64,000 nt of DNA from Janibacter sp. A1S7 (GTDB lineage: Bacteria; Actinomycetota; Actinomycetes; Actinomycetales; Dermatophilaceae): positions 620,001-684,000 of the forward strand of contig NZ_CP144913.1 in the NCBI RefSeq assembly GCF_037198315.1. The letters run 5' to 3'. Of the stretch, positions 1 to 8,415 are shown one piece after another. Numbering within the stretch: the first letter of the stretch is position 1; every line of letters begins with the position of its first letter. The translations under genes were made by a program, and so were the position numbers. The notes under the pieces were generated by a model. It ran no database searches and was not told the origin of the DNA. It saw only the letters and a program-made list of their open reading frames with translations.

Positions 1-2
1 CT

Positions 3-629
3 CCGGCCGGATCCGACGCGTGGGGCGGCGCCGTCGCCGTCGGGACCTCGATCCACCCGCACGGACGCTGGCGCATCGACCTGCCCGGGCTCGCCGACCA
101 CGCGGGCACGACCGCACTCGCCGACCGCAGCGACGCGATGCTGCTCGCCGCCGAGGTCACTCTCGCGGTGCGGGCCGCGGCGGATCGCCACGGGTGCGTC
201 GCCACCGTCGGGCGGGTGGAGGTGACCCCCAACGGCATCAACGCCATCCCCAGTCATGTCCGGCTGTGGCTCGACACCCGCGGTGCGGATACCGCCGCGG
301 TGCGGGCGAGCGTCGCCGAGATCAGTGCCCGGGTGGCCGACCTCGGTGGCCGGGTGGCCGAGCAGTCGTGGACCGACGACACGCCCTTCACCGCCGACCT
401 CACCTCGCGGATCCACACCGCGGTACGCGGGGACCGGGACGTGCCGCTGCTGTCGACGGGCGCCGGCCACGACGCCGGTGTCCTCGCCACGGCGGGGATT
501 CCCTCGGCGATGCTCTTCGTGCGCAACCCCACCGGTGTCTCGCACAGCCCCGCCGAGTTCGCCGAGGAGTCCGACTGCATCACCGGTGTCGACGCGCTCA
601 CGACCGTGCTCGAGGACCTGGTGACGTGA
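3..629 (+). CDS. M20-family amidohydrolase (allantoate/N-carbamoyl amino acid hydrolase type), 5'-truncated
   Basis: The frame is open from the first bases of the window, so only the C-terminal ~208 residues are present. The stretch GLADHAGTTALADRSDAM is the lid-domain signature of the M20 hydantoinase/carbamoylase/allantoate amidohydrolase group, and a GAGHDAG motif near the end carries a conserved His-Asp pair. The stop overlaps the hutF start (ATGA), so the two are translationally coupled. No HutG is visible downstream. This enzyme may therefore hydrolyse the N-formylglutamate made by HutF, as inferred from position. Allantoate or N-carbamoyl amino acid hydrolysis is the alternative. Confidence 0.85.
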   Translation, partial: PAGSDAWGGAVAVGTSIHPHGRWRIDLPGLADHAGTTALADRSDAMLLAAEVTLAVRAAADRHGCVATVGRVEVTPNGINAIPSHVRLWLDTRGADTAAVRASVAEISARVADLGGRVAEQSWTDDTPFTADLTSRIHTAVRGDRDVPLLSTGAGHDAGVLATAGIPSAMLFVRNPTGVSHSPAEFAEESDCITGVDALTTVLEDLVT

Positions 630-2005
630 TGACCAGCTGGCACGCCCCCTTCGCCGTGCTGCCGGAGGGGGTCCGCGCACGAGTGCGGATCACGACCGAG
701 GCCGACCGGATCGTCGCGGTCGAGCCCGACACGGCGCCCCACGACAGGGATGTGCGGTTGCCGGGCCTGCTCCTGCCGGGGCTGGCCAATGCGCACAGCC
801 ATGCCTTCCACCGGGCGCTGCGCGGGCGCACCCACGGCGACGGCGGCAGCTTCTGGACCTGGCGCGAACGGATGTACGAGGTCGCCGCGACGCTGACGCC
901 GGAGAACTACTTCGCCCTGGCGCGTGCGGTCTTCGCCGAGATGGTGCTCGCGGGGTTCACCGTCGTCGGGGAGTTCCACTACGTCCACCACGCGCCGGAC
1001 GGATCCCCCTACGACCACGACGCCATGCGCGAGGCCGTCGTCGCCGCGGCAGCCGAGGCCGGCATCCGGCTGACGCTGCTCGACACGATCTACCTCACCG
1101 GCGGCCTTGACGGGAGCGGCTACCGACCGCTGGACGAGCTGCAGCGGCGGTACGGCGACGGGAGCGTCACGGCCTGGGCCGAGCGCGCCTTCGCCGATCG
1201 CGTCGAGACGCCGACCGTGCAGGTCGGCGCGGCGGTGCACTCGGTGCGCGCGGTACCCGCCGAGGAGCTGACCGCGGTGCGTGCGGCGCTGGACGCCCAC
1301 GGCATCGACGTGCTGCACGCCCACGTCAGCGAGCAGGTCGGTGAGGTCGAGGCCACGCAGGCGGTGCACGGCCGAACGCCGGTGGGGCTGCTCGCCCGAG
1401 CGGGACTGGTGGACTCACGATTCACCGCCGTGCACGCGACACACCTGTCCGAGTCCGACATCGCCGGTCTGGGCCGGGCACGGGCCTTCGCGGCCTTCTG
1501 CCCGATGACCGAGCGCGACCTGGGCGACGGGATCGGACCGGCGCGCGAGCTGCTCGACGCCGGGGCGCGGCTGTGCCTGGGGACCGACCAACACGTGACC
1601 ATCGACCCCTTCGCCGAGCTCCAGGCACTGGAGGGGCACGAGCGCCTGCGGACCCTGGAGCGCGGGCGCCTCACTCCCGCAGAGCTGCTCGCCGCGGCCA
1701 GTCGCGAGGGGTATGGCTCCCTCGGGTGGGACGGGGGACGGATCGTGGAGGGGGCGCTCGCGGACTTCGTCGCGGTACGCACCGACAGCGTGCGGACCAC
1801 CGGCTCGGTACCGGAGCAGGTGCCGCAGACCGCCTCCGCCACGGACGTCACCGACGTCGTCGTCGGCGGCGAGCACGTCGTCGCCGACGGGACGCACCAT
1901 CTGGGTGAGCTCGGCGCCCTGCTGCGGCGCGGGCTGGCACCGTGGAGCGGGCAGTGCGTTGACCACGAACCGGGCACGAACGACACGGGAGGACCGATCC
2001 CATGA
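629..2005 (+). CDS. hutF: formimidoylglutamate deiminase HutF
   Basis: This 458-residue amidohydrolase-superfamily enzyme converts N-formimino-L-glutamate to N-formyl-L-glutamate and ammonia in histidine degradation. The metal-binding HxH lies at residues 56 and 58 inside [13 protein letters not shown], the form typical of HutF. Further metal ligands are visible in HAHVSEQ and in the late GTDQHV motif. The start is the ATG overlapping the previous stop. The open frame runs further upstream, but that region is the coding sequence of the preceding gene in another frame. The gene ends with a 4-base overlap with hutI. Its length is normal for the family. Confidence 0.93.
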   Translation: MTSWHAPFAVLPEGVRARVRITTEADRIVAVEPDTAPHDRDVRLPGLLLPGLANAHSHAFHRALRGRTHGDGGSFWTWRERMYEVAATLTPENYFALARAVFAEMVLAGFTVVGEFHYVHHAPDGSPYDHDAMREAVVAAAAEAGIRLTLLDTIYLTGGLDGSGYRPLDELQRRYGDGSVTAWAERAFADRVETPTVQVGAAVHSVRAVPAEELTAVRAALDAHGIDVLHAHVSEQVGEVEATQAVHGRTPVGLLARAGLVDSRFTAVHATHLSESDIAGLGRARAFAAFCPMTERDLGDGIGPARELLDAGARLCLGTDQHVTIDPFAELQALEGHERLRTLERGRLTPAELLAAASREGYGSLGWDGGRIVEGALADFVAVRTDSVRTTGSVPEQVPQTASATDVTDVVVGGEHVVADGTHHLGELGALLRRGLAPWSGQCVDHEPGTNDTGGPIP

Positions 2006-3189
2006 CCAGCACCCTCATCACCGGCATCGGCGAGCTCGTCACCTGCGACGGCACGGGCGAAGGGGGCATCGGCGCCCGCTCGGGCCGGGCGGTCGTCGTC
2101 GAGGGGAGCGGGTCGGATCCCGGCACCATCGTGTGGATCGGGCCGGCGTCCTCGGCGCCGAGCGCGGATGCAGTGATGGACCTCGAGGGACGCTGCCTGA
2201 TACCGGGTTTCGTCGACAGCCACGCCCACCTCGTCTTCGACGGGGACCGATCCGAGGAGTTCGCCGCTCGGATGGCCGGGGAGAAATACGATGGTGGCGG
2301 CATCGGCGTCACCGTCGAGGCCACCCGCGCAGCCGGCGACGACCGACTCCGGGCAGCGCTGGCGGCCAGGCTCGCCGAGATGCGTGCCCAGGGGACGACG
2401 ACGGTCGAGGTGAAGTCGGGTTACGGGCTCGCCGTCGAGCACGAGGTCCGCGCCCTGCGGTTGGCCGCCGAGGTCACCGACGAGGTGACCTACCTCGGGG
2501 CCCACTTCGTCCCGCCGGAGATGCGCGCCGACCGCGACCGCTACGTCGACCTCGTCGTCGGCGAGATGCTGCAGGCGTGCACGCCACACGCGCGCTGGAT
2601 CGACGTCTTCTGCGAGCCGGCCTCGCCGCACGCCTTCACCGGTGAGGAGTCGCGCCGGGTCCTGAGCGCGGGGCGCGACGCCGGGCTTGGGCTGCGGGTG
2701 CACGGCAACCAGATCGATCACGGCCCCGGCGTGCAGCTCGCCTGCGAGCTCGGTGCGGCGAGTGTCGACCACTGCACCTACCTGTCGTCGGCGGACGTCG
2801 ATGCCCTGGTGGGCAGCGCCGCGACGACGACGGCGACGTTGCTGCCCGGCGTGGAGTTCTCCACGAAGTCGCCCTACCCCGACGCGCGGGCGCTCCTGGA
2901 CGCCGGGGTGTCGGTGGCGATCGCGAGCGACTGCAACCCGGGGACGTGCTACTCGAGCTCGATGCCCTTCATGGTCGCTCTCGCGGTGCGGGAGATGGGG
3001 ATGACGCCGAGCGAGGCGGTCGTCGCCGCGACCCGCGGTGGTGCGCGTGCCCTGCGGCGCGAGGACATCGGCCGCATCGAGATCGGTGCCCGTGCCGACC
3101 TGACCGTCCTCGAGGCCCCGAACCACCTGCACCTGAGCTACCGCGCCGGTGTGCCGATCGCGCGGGCGCTGGACCTCGCAGGAGCCTGA
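2002..3189 (+). CDS. hutI: imidazolonepropionase HutI
   Basis: The 395-residue metal-dependent amidohydrolase opens imidazolone-5-propionate to formiminoglutamate, the substrate of HutF. The HxH metal site is in [13 protein letters not shown] (His74 and His76), followed by the family block [17 protein letters not shown]. Later motifs VHGNQIDHG and ASDCNPGT carry further active-site ligands. The ATG overlaps the hutF stop. hutI is the last gene of the operon and is followed by a strong hairpin. hutH and hutU are not in the window and probably lie upstream. Confidence 0.95.
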   Translation: MTSTLITGIGELVTCDGTGEGGIGARSGRAVVVEGSGSDPGTIVWIGPASSAPSADAVMDLEGRCLIPGFVDSHAHLVFDGDRSEEFAARMAGEKYDGGGIGVTVEATRAAGDDRLRAALAARLAEMRAQGTTTVEVKSGYGLAVEHEVRALRLAAEVTDEVTYLGAHFVPPEMRADRDRYVDLVVGEMLQACTPHARWIDVFCEPASPHAFTGEESRRVLSAGRDAGLGLRVHGNQIDHGPGVQLACELGAASVDHCTYLSSADVDALVGSAATTTATLLPGVEFSTKSPYPDARALLDAGVSVAIASDCNPGTCYSSSMPFMVALAVREMGMTPSEAVVAATRGGARALRREDIGRIEIGARADLTVLEAPNHLHLSYRAGVPIARALDLAGA

Positions 3190-3191
3190 GC

Positions 3192-3253
3192 AGCTGCACA
3201 CGGGTGGGCTGCGGGAGTCCGCAAGAGCCCACGCAGTTGCGACGGGTGCAGCT
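3192..3253. terminator. nested inverted repeat between convergent hutI and maoC-like genes
   Basis: The outer arms AGCTGCAC (3192-3199) and GTGCAGCT (3246-3253) enclose an inner stem GTGGGCT (3204-3210) with AGCCCAC (3226-3232). The inner stem in turn closes over GCGG/CCGC. There is no T-tract. The structure is symmetric and lies between two converging genes, so it could serve both strands. Confidence 0.6.
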
Positions 3254-3260
3254 CGGACAG

Positions 3261-3734
3261 TCAGGCGGTGGGCCGCCGCGAGACCATGAGGTTGATGGCG
3301 CCCTGCTGCACGACGGTGCCGTCCTGGTTGGTCAGCACGAATCCTCGGTCGAGGATCCCGGCGCGACCATCGCTCGTGGCACGCGCCCCCGTGATGTGGA
3401 CAGCGCAGCTGACGGTGTCCCCGGGGACGACCGGGTGGGTGAAGCGCCATCCGTCGATGCCGAGCAGGGCGATCGAGCAGCGCTCGAAGACGCCCAGTCG
3501 TGAGGCCAGGCCCATGGCGACCGAGATCCCGAGTACACCGTGTGCGATCGGCTGGCCGAAGCGTCCCGTGCCGGCGAGCTGGGCGTCGGTGTGCACCGGG
3601 TTGGTGTCCCAGCTCCACCCGGCGAAGGTGACGATGTCCGCCTCAGTGATCGTCCGGCCCTGCGTCCGGAAGACCTGGCCGACCTCGAAATCCTCGAAGT
3701 GCCAGTCCGCGGGCGACCCCATCTCAGCAGTCAT
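3261..3734 (-). CDS. MaoC-like hot-dog dehydratase
   Basis: The protein has 157 residues and one MaoC/(R)-hydratase hot-dog domain. The hydratase-2 motif is clear: DTNPVHTDAQLA followed by FGQPIAHGVLG, supplying the catalytic Asp and His. Members hydrate enoyl-CoA or act on related thioesters; the substrate here is unknown. It stands alone, convergent with hutI, so context does not assign a pathway. An internal ATG at 3722 is an alternative start. Confidence 0.85.
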   Translation of the reverse strand: MTAEMGSPADWHFEDFEVGQVFRTQGRTITEADIVTFAGWSWDTNPVHTDAQLAGTGRFGQPIAHGVLGISVAMGLASRLGVFERCSIALLGIDGWRFTHPVVPGDTVSCAVHITGARATSDGRAGILDRGFVLTNQDGTVVQQGAINLMVSRRPTA

Positions 3735-3815
3735 CCCCCGAGCATGACAGGCGAGACGGTCGAGAGGTCCGGACCTGGCTCGGTGGTCGGCCCGGGTGTG
3801 GTGTCCGAGACCGGC

Positions 3816-5048
3816 TCAGGACGCCTCGTGGCGTGCGACGCGCTCTGCGGTACGGGTGACGTCCGGCGCCTGCACCGCGTCGAGGTCGAGCTGCGGGCGC
3901 GCGTCCTCGGCGGTCACTGCGTCGATGAGTTCGGGGGCGGTGAGCGGCCGCGGGGTCGTGGTCACCGCCCGTACCTCGTCGATCTCGTCGGTCGTGATCC
4001 CGAGATCGCCCATCCGCCGGGCGCTGACGAGAACGCGGGACTCGAGCGAGCCGACAAGCCGGTTGTAGTCCTCGACCGAGCGCTGCAGCGAGCGCCCCAT
4101 GCGGGTGGCGTGCTCGCCGAGGGTGCCCAGCCGTGCGTAGAGCTCGCGCCCGATGGTCAACAGCTCGCGCGCGTCCTGGGTCACCGCGTCCTGCTGCCAG
4201 GTGAAGGCGACCGTGCGCAGCAGTGCGAGCAGTGTGCTCGGCGAGGCGATCACGACCTTGCTCGTCATCGCCTCCTCGTGCAGCCCGGGGGCGTGTGCGA
4301 GGGCAGCCGCGAGGGTGGCGTCGGAGGGGACGAAGCACACGACCATCTCGGGTGAGGGGTCGAATGCCGTCCAGTAGGCCTTGTCCGCGAGGGTGGCGAC
4401 GTGACTGCGCAGGGCAGCGGCGTGGCCCTGCATGAGGCGGACCCGCTCGTCGGGCTCGATGTCCTCCGCCTGGGCCTGCAGCCACTGGCTCATCGGCGCC
4501 TTCGCATCGACGACGAGGTGCTTCTCGCCGGGCAGGTGGACCACGACGTCGGGGCGCACGTCGCGCCCGTCGGGGTCGGCCCCCTTCGCCTGCTCCTCGA
4601 AGTCGCACCGCGCCATCAGCCCGGACACCTCCAGGACCCGCCGCAGCTGCACCTCACCCCACGCACCACGCACCGACGAGACGCGCAGGGAGGAGGCCAG
4701 CGACGCGGCCTCGTGGCCGACCCGCGTCGTGCTCTGCTCAACGCGGCCGAGGGCCTCACGGACCACGGCGAACTGGTCGACCCGGTCACGCTCCAGGCTC
4801 CCCACCTGGGCCTCGACGCGCTTGAGCGCGTGCTGCACCGGGGCCAGTGCCGCAGCCGTCTGCGCATCGTCACCGAGGGAGGCCTCGAGGTCGACCACGC
4901 GCTCACGCAGCCCGTCGCACCGAGCACGGGCGCCGGCCAGCTCGGCCCGGTCGCTCGACCGGGCAGCGGTGAAGACGGCGCGTGACGCGAGCCACGCGAC
5001 GACCGCGCCGACGACCAGCCCGCCGAGGAACCACAGCATCATGTCCAT
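3816..5048 (-). CDS. rmuC: DNA recombination protein RmuC
   Basis: This 410-residue protein has an N-terminal membrane anchor (MLWFLGGLVVGAVVAWLASR), a coiled-coil stretch at about residues 35-110, and the RmuC nuclease-like domain. That domain carries VRPDVVVHLPGEKHLVVDAK and later FVPSDATLAAAL and VVIASPSTLLALLR. RmuC limits DNA inversions in E. coli and resembles PD-(D/E)XK enzymes. A GGTGGAG ribosome site lies just before ATG 5048. In-frame ATGs at 5042 and 5039 are also possible, with better spacing. A TTG at 5060 is unlikely to be the start. Confidence 0.9.
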   Translation of the reverse strand: MDMMLWFLGGLVVGAVVAWLASRAVFTAARSSDRAELAGARARCDGLRERVVDLEASLGDDAQTAAALAPVQHALKRVEAQVGSLERDRVDQFAVVREALGRVEQSTTRVGHEAASLASSLRVSSVRGAWGEVQLRRVLEVSGLMARCDFEEQAKGADPDGRDVRPDVVVHLPGEKHLVVDAKAPMSQWLQAQAEDIEPDERVRLMQGHAAALRSHVATLADKAYWTAFDPSPEMVVCFVPSDATLAAALAHAPGLHEEAMTSKVVIASPSTLLALLRTVAFTWQQDAVTQDARELLTIGRELYARLGTLGEHATRMGRSLQRSVEDYNRLVGSLESRVLVSARRMGDLGITTDEIDEVRAVTTTPRPLTAPELIDAVTAEDARPQLDLDAVQAPDVTRTAERVARHEAS

Positions 5049-5095
5049 GGCTCCACCCAACCAGCGTCCACCGACAGCCGGGTAGCCTCGAGACC

Positions 5096-5656
5096 ATGTC
5101 GCCAGAGGAGCCCAGCGAGGACGAGGTCAAGGAGACGACCAAGCGACCCGACCTCGGCACGGAGGAGGGCCGGCGGGCCTTCATCCGGGTCCTCAACGCC
5201 CGGATGCCCAAGAAGCGGCTCATCGCCCAGGGTGTCCTGCGCACCACGGGTGAGCGCGTCCTCCTGTGTGAGTTGGTCTACAAGAAGGACTGGGACCTGC
5301 CCGGCGGGATCGTCGACCCCGACGAGTCGCCCGCCGACTGCGTCGAACGCGAGGTCCATGAGGAGCTCGGCCTCGACGTGCGGGTACAGGGACTCCTCGC
5401 GGTCAACTGGTTGCCGCCGTACCGGGGGTGGGACGACGCGCTGCTGTGCCTCTTCGACCTCGGACACGTCCCCGAGGACACCGTGGAGCAGGCGGTGCTG
5501 CAGCGCCACGAGATCAAGGCGGTGCACTGGGCGGACGCGGCGACGATCGAGAAGCGCACTGCCGGGTACACCGCGCAGATGCTCGCCGGGCTCGCCCTCG
5601 ACGGGCGCGAGGACACGGCCTTCCTGGAGAACTCCGTCCACCGGGACGGCATGTGA
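5096..5656 (+). CDS. NUDIX hydrolase
   Basis: The protein has 186 residues. The Nudix box begins with GGIVDPDESPADC at about residue 70 and ends with REVHEELGL, which holds the catalytic glutamates that bind Mg2+. The family cleaves nucleoside diphosphates linked to another moiety; the substrate is not predictable here. The start at 5096 is chosen because upstream codons in this frame overlap the rmuC promoter region and lack family similarity. The stop overlaps the GTG of the next gene. Confidence 0.88.
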   Translation: MSPEEPSEDEVKETTKRPDLGTEEGRRAFIRVLNARMPKKRLIAQGVLRTTGERVLLCELVYKKDWDLPGGIVDPDESPADCVEREVHEELGLDVRVQGLLAVNWLPPYRGWDDALLCLFDLGHVPEDTVEQAVLQRHEIKAVHWADAATIEKRTAGYTAQMLAGLALDGREDTAFLENSVHRDGM

Positions 5657-5940
5657 GCGACGACCCGTCCGATGCGACTCCTCCTCGTCGGCCGGGTCCG
5701 TCGTTGTTCGACCTGTGGGGACGCGAGACCGTCAAGGACATCGTCCTGATCGTCGTGGCCGTGCCCGTGCTCGTCTGCCTGCTGCTCGTCCCGGTCGTCG
5801 CGACCTCCGGAGGGTCGTGGCCGGGGCTGCTGGGGTTGCTCGTCCTCTTCGTCGCCAACTGGTGGATTCTGCGGCTCGTCCTGCGCCGCTGGGTGGCCGC
5901 GGGGGCGGACCGGGGTGAGTCACCCCCTTCGCACCGGTAG
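5653..5940 (+). CDS. small two-helix membrane protein
   Basis: This 95-residue protein starts at a GTG that overlaps the NUDIX stop (GTGA). It has a charged, proline-rich N-terminus, then helix one (DIVLIVVAVPVLVCLLLVPVV), a short loop, and helix two (LLGLLVLFVANWWILRLVL), and a basic tail. I do not recognise a family. Translational coupling to the NUDIX gene and high coding density support a real gene. Confidence 0.65.
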   Translation: MSDDPSDATPPRRPGPSLFDLWGRETVKDIVLIVVAVPVLVCLLLVPVVATSGGSWPGLLGLLVLFVANWWILRLVLRRWVAAGADRGESPPSHR

Positions 5941-5952
5941 ACTCTCGTCCCC

Positions 5953-7038
5953 GTGGCACTCTCCATCGGAATCGTCGGTCTCCCCAACGTCGGCAAGTCG
6001 ACGATGTTCAACGCCCTGACGAAGAACAGCGTCCTCGCCGCCAACTACCCCTTCGCGACCATCGAGCCCAATGTCGGCGTCGTCCCACTGCCGGACGAGC
6101 GCCTGAACCGGCTCGCCGAGATCTTCGGCAGTGAGAAGATCCTCCCGGCGACCGTCTCCTTCGTCGACATCGCCGGCATCGTCCGCGGCGCGAGCGAAGG
6201 GGAGGGGCTGGGCAACAAGTTCCTCGCCAACATCCGCGAGTCGGACGCGATCTGCCAGGTCGTCCGTGCCTTCGTCGATGATGACGTCACCCACGTCGAC
6301 GGGACGATCGACCCGGCCTCCGACATGGAGACGATCGACACCGAGCTCGTCCTCGCCGACCTGCAGACCCTCGAGAGCGCGGTCCCGCGCCTGGAGAAGG
6401 AGGTCAAGGGCAAGAAGACCGACAAGGACGTCCTCGACACCGCCCTGGCCGCCCGCGAGGTGCTCGAGGCGGGCGACACCCTCTTCGCGAAGGGGGAGGC
6501 AGCCGGGGTCGACATGGGCATCGCTGCGGGGCTGGGCCTGCTGACGACCAAGCCCTTCCTCTACGTCTTCAACGTCGATGAGGACCAACTGACCGACACC
6601 GACTTCCAGGACCGGATGCAGGCGCTCGTCGAGCCGGCCGAGGCGATCTTCCTCAACGCCAAGCTCGAGTCGGAGGTCGCCGAGCTCGACGACGAGGAGG
6701 CCCGGGAGCTCCTCGAGGCCGTCGGCATCGACGAGCCCGGCCTGGACCAGCTGGCGCGCAAGGGCTTCAACACCCTCGGTCTGCAGACCTACCTCACCGC
6801 CGGACCCAAGGAGTCGCGGGCGTGGACGATCCACCGCGGCGACAAGGCGCCCCGGGCAGCGGGGGTCATCCACACCGACTTCGAGCGCGGCTTCATCAAG
6901 GCCGAGATCGTCTCCTTCGAGGACCTCGACACCCTCGGTTCGATGGCCAAGGCCAAGGAGGCCGGCCGGGTGCGCATGGAGGGCAAGGAGTACGTCATGG
7001 CCGATGGTGACGTGGTGGACTTTCGCTTCAACGTGTAG
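5953..7038 (+). CDS. ychF: redox-regulated ATPase YchF (OLA1 family)
   Basis: The protein has 361 residues, the full family length. It carries the P-loop GLPNVGKST (residues 8-16) and the NYPFATIEPN block. The G4 region reads FNVDED rather than NKxD, as expected for a GTPase-fold protein that prefers ATP. A C-terminal TGS domain ends with GKEYVMADGDVVDFRFNV. It associates with ribosomes and is linked to stress responses in other bacteria. The GTG start lies 12 bases after the preceding stop. Confidence 0.96.
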   Translation: MALSIGIVGLPNVGKSTMFNALTKNSVLAANYPFATIEPNVGVVPLPDERLNRLAEIFGSEKILPATVSFVDIAGIVRGASEGEGLGNKFLANIRESDAICQVVRAFVDDDVTHVDGTIDPASDMETIDTELVLADLQTLESAVPRLEKEVKGKKTDKDVLDTALAAREVLEAGDTLFAKGEAAGVDMGIAAGLGLLTTKPFLYVFNVDEDQLTDTDFQDRMQALVEPAEAIFLNAKLESEVAELDDEEARELLEAVGIDEPGLDQLARKGFNTLGLQTYLTAGPKESRAWTIHRGDKAPRAAGVIHTDFERGFIKAEIVSFEDLDTLGSMAKAKEAGRVRMEGKEYVMADGDVVDFRFNV

Positions 7039-7277
7039 TCGGCGCGACCGAACTCATCCGACCGGTGAGCGGAACTACTGGCCGGACTGCCTCGAGAACC
7101 GGGGTCGCGCCGTGTGGGACCCAGCGCCCCTGGCCACCACCGGTGGGTGGAACTGCCAGGACGCCCGCTCAGGACCGGCCCTCGGTGGTGCCGGGCCGAT
7201 CCGCGCCCATGCGCTGCATGCAGGCCGCGTGCGTGGACTGAACGAGCCCGTCCGTCGACGTGCGATCCCCGCTCGGA
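7039..7277. other. 239-bp intergenic region with a long-range inverted repeat
   Basis: The region separates convergent ychF and the SPFH gene. CGGCGCGACC (7040-7049) pairs perfectly with GGTCGCGCCG (7103-7112). An ACCGG abutting the right arm can pair with CCGGT in the loop, extending the structure. The left arm starts just after the ychF stop, so it may be a terminator or a structured 3' end. The remaining ~160 bp show no clear gene. Confidence 0.5.
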
Positions 7278-8240
7278 CTACTCGTCGAAGCTGGGCACGT
7301 CCGTCGCCTCGGCGGTGCTCGCGGCCCTGTCCGCCTCCTGGGCCGACAGCAGCGAGTTGCGGACCTCCTGGAAGAGATCTCCCAACGACCCCGGGTTCGA
7401 CGGCAGGAAGAGCACGTTCGAGCGGCCGTTGCGGGCCACGTCCGCCAGGGTGTCGAAGTACTGGGTCATCAGGAGCAGCTGCTGGGCGGTGTCCTCGATG
7501 CCGGCCTGCTTGAGCATCTCGTACTGCTCGGCGATGCCGGTGGCGATCGCCTTGCGCTGGGCCGCGACACCCTCACCCTGCAGTCGGCGGGAATCGGCCT
7601 CGGCCTCGGCCTGGGTCACCCGCTTGATCTTGTCCGCATCGGCCAGCGACTGGGCGGCGACGCGATCCCGCTGGGCGGCGTTGATCGAGTTCATCGAGTC
7701 CCGCACCTTCTGGTCGGGCGAGATGTCGGTGACCAGCGTGTTGACGATCTGGAAGCCGTAGCGCGCCATGGACTCCGACAGGCGGCTCTCCACGGCCGAG
7801 GCGATGTCGTCCTTGGACTCGAAGGAGGTGTCCAGGGTCATCGACGACAGCGATGACCGGACGGTGTCGAAGACGTAGGAGCGGATCTGCTCCTCCGGGT
7901 TGTCCAGCTTGTAATGTGCGTCGACGACGTTCTCCTCGCCGATGACGTACTGCACGGCCACGGGGATGGTGACGAAGACGTTGTCCTTGGTCTTGGTCTC
8001 GATGTTGACCTCGAGCTGGCGCACGCGCAGCGAGATCGGTTTCGTCGTCGTCTCGACGAAGGGCGTCTTGATGTTCAGGCCCGGGGTGGCCACCTTCTTG
8101 AACTTGCCGAACCGCTCCACGATCACGTTCTCCTGCGTCTTCACCGTGAAGAAGATGCTGGTCCGCAGGCCCCCGAAGACGAGGGTCCCCAACACCACCA
8201 GGATGAGGGCGAGGACAGCGAGGGTGATCAGCAGTTCCAT
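7278..8240 (-). CDS. SPFH/band-7 domain membrane protein (stomatin/flotillin type)
   Basis: The protein has 320 residues: one N-terminal transmembrane helix (LITLAVLALILVVLGTLVF), then an SPFH domain (about 30-220) starting QENVIVERFGKFKKV. A helical region rich in Ala, Glu and Arg follows, of the kind that drives oligomerisation. The family scaffolds membrane microdomains or works with membrane proteases. The ATG at 8240 has GGAG about 7 bases upstream, better than the in-frame ATG 36 bases earlier. No NfeD or protease partner is adjacent. Confidence 0.88.
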   Translation of the reverse strand: MELLITLAVLALILVVLGTLVFGGLRTSIFFTVKTQENVIVERFGKFKKVATPGLNIKTPFVETTTKPISLRVRQLEVNIETKTKDNVFVTIPVAVQYVIGEENVVDAHYKLDNPEEQIRSYVFDTVRSSLSSMTLDTSFESKDDIASAVESRLSESMARYGFQIVNTLVTDISPDQKVRDSMNSINAAQRDRVAAQSLADADKIKRVTQAEAEADSRRLQGEGVAAQRKAIATGIAEQYEMLKQAGIEDTAQQLLLMTQYFDTLADVARNGRSNVLFLPSNPGSLGDLFQEVRNSLLSAQEADRAASTAEATDVPSFDE

Positions 8241-8354
8241 GGTGACTCCGTGGGTTGGAAGATCGTGAGCCTTCACAGTACCTACGGGTACCAGCAGGAG
8301 TCACCGGCGCGCTCGCTCAGTCCCCAGCAGAGCCGTGCGCGGGCTCCCAGCGTG

Positions 8355-8375
8355 TCGGGACGCGACGCATCCCGA
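8355..8375. promoter_or_regulatory. inverted repeat in the divergent SPFH/antiporter promoter region
   Basis: TCGGGA (8355-8360) and TCCCGA (8370-8375) form a perfect dyad with a 9-base spacer. It sits about 40 bases upstream of the antiporter GTG and just before a TTAGAGT sequence that could be a -10 element. It is a possible operator; the binding protein is unknown. Confidence 0.35.
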
Positions 8376-8415
8376 CGAGCTGTCGTTAGAGTCACTCGGG
8401 ACCAAGGAGGCCGCT

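Noticed and set aside
1120..3618. An 832-codon minus-strand open frame
   Set aside because: It lies antisense to hutF and hutI, is dominated by Arg/Gly/His/Ala and shows no family motif; long shadows are expected at this GC content.
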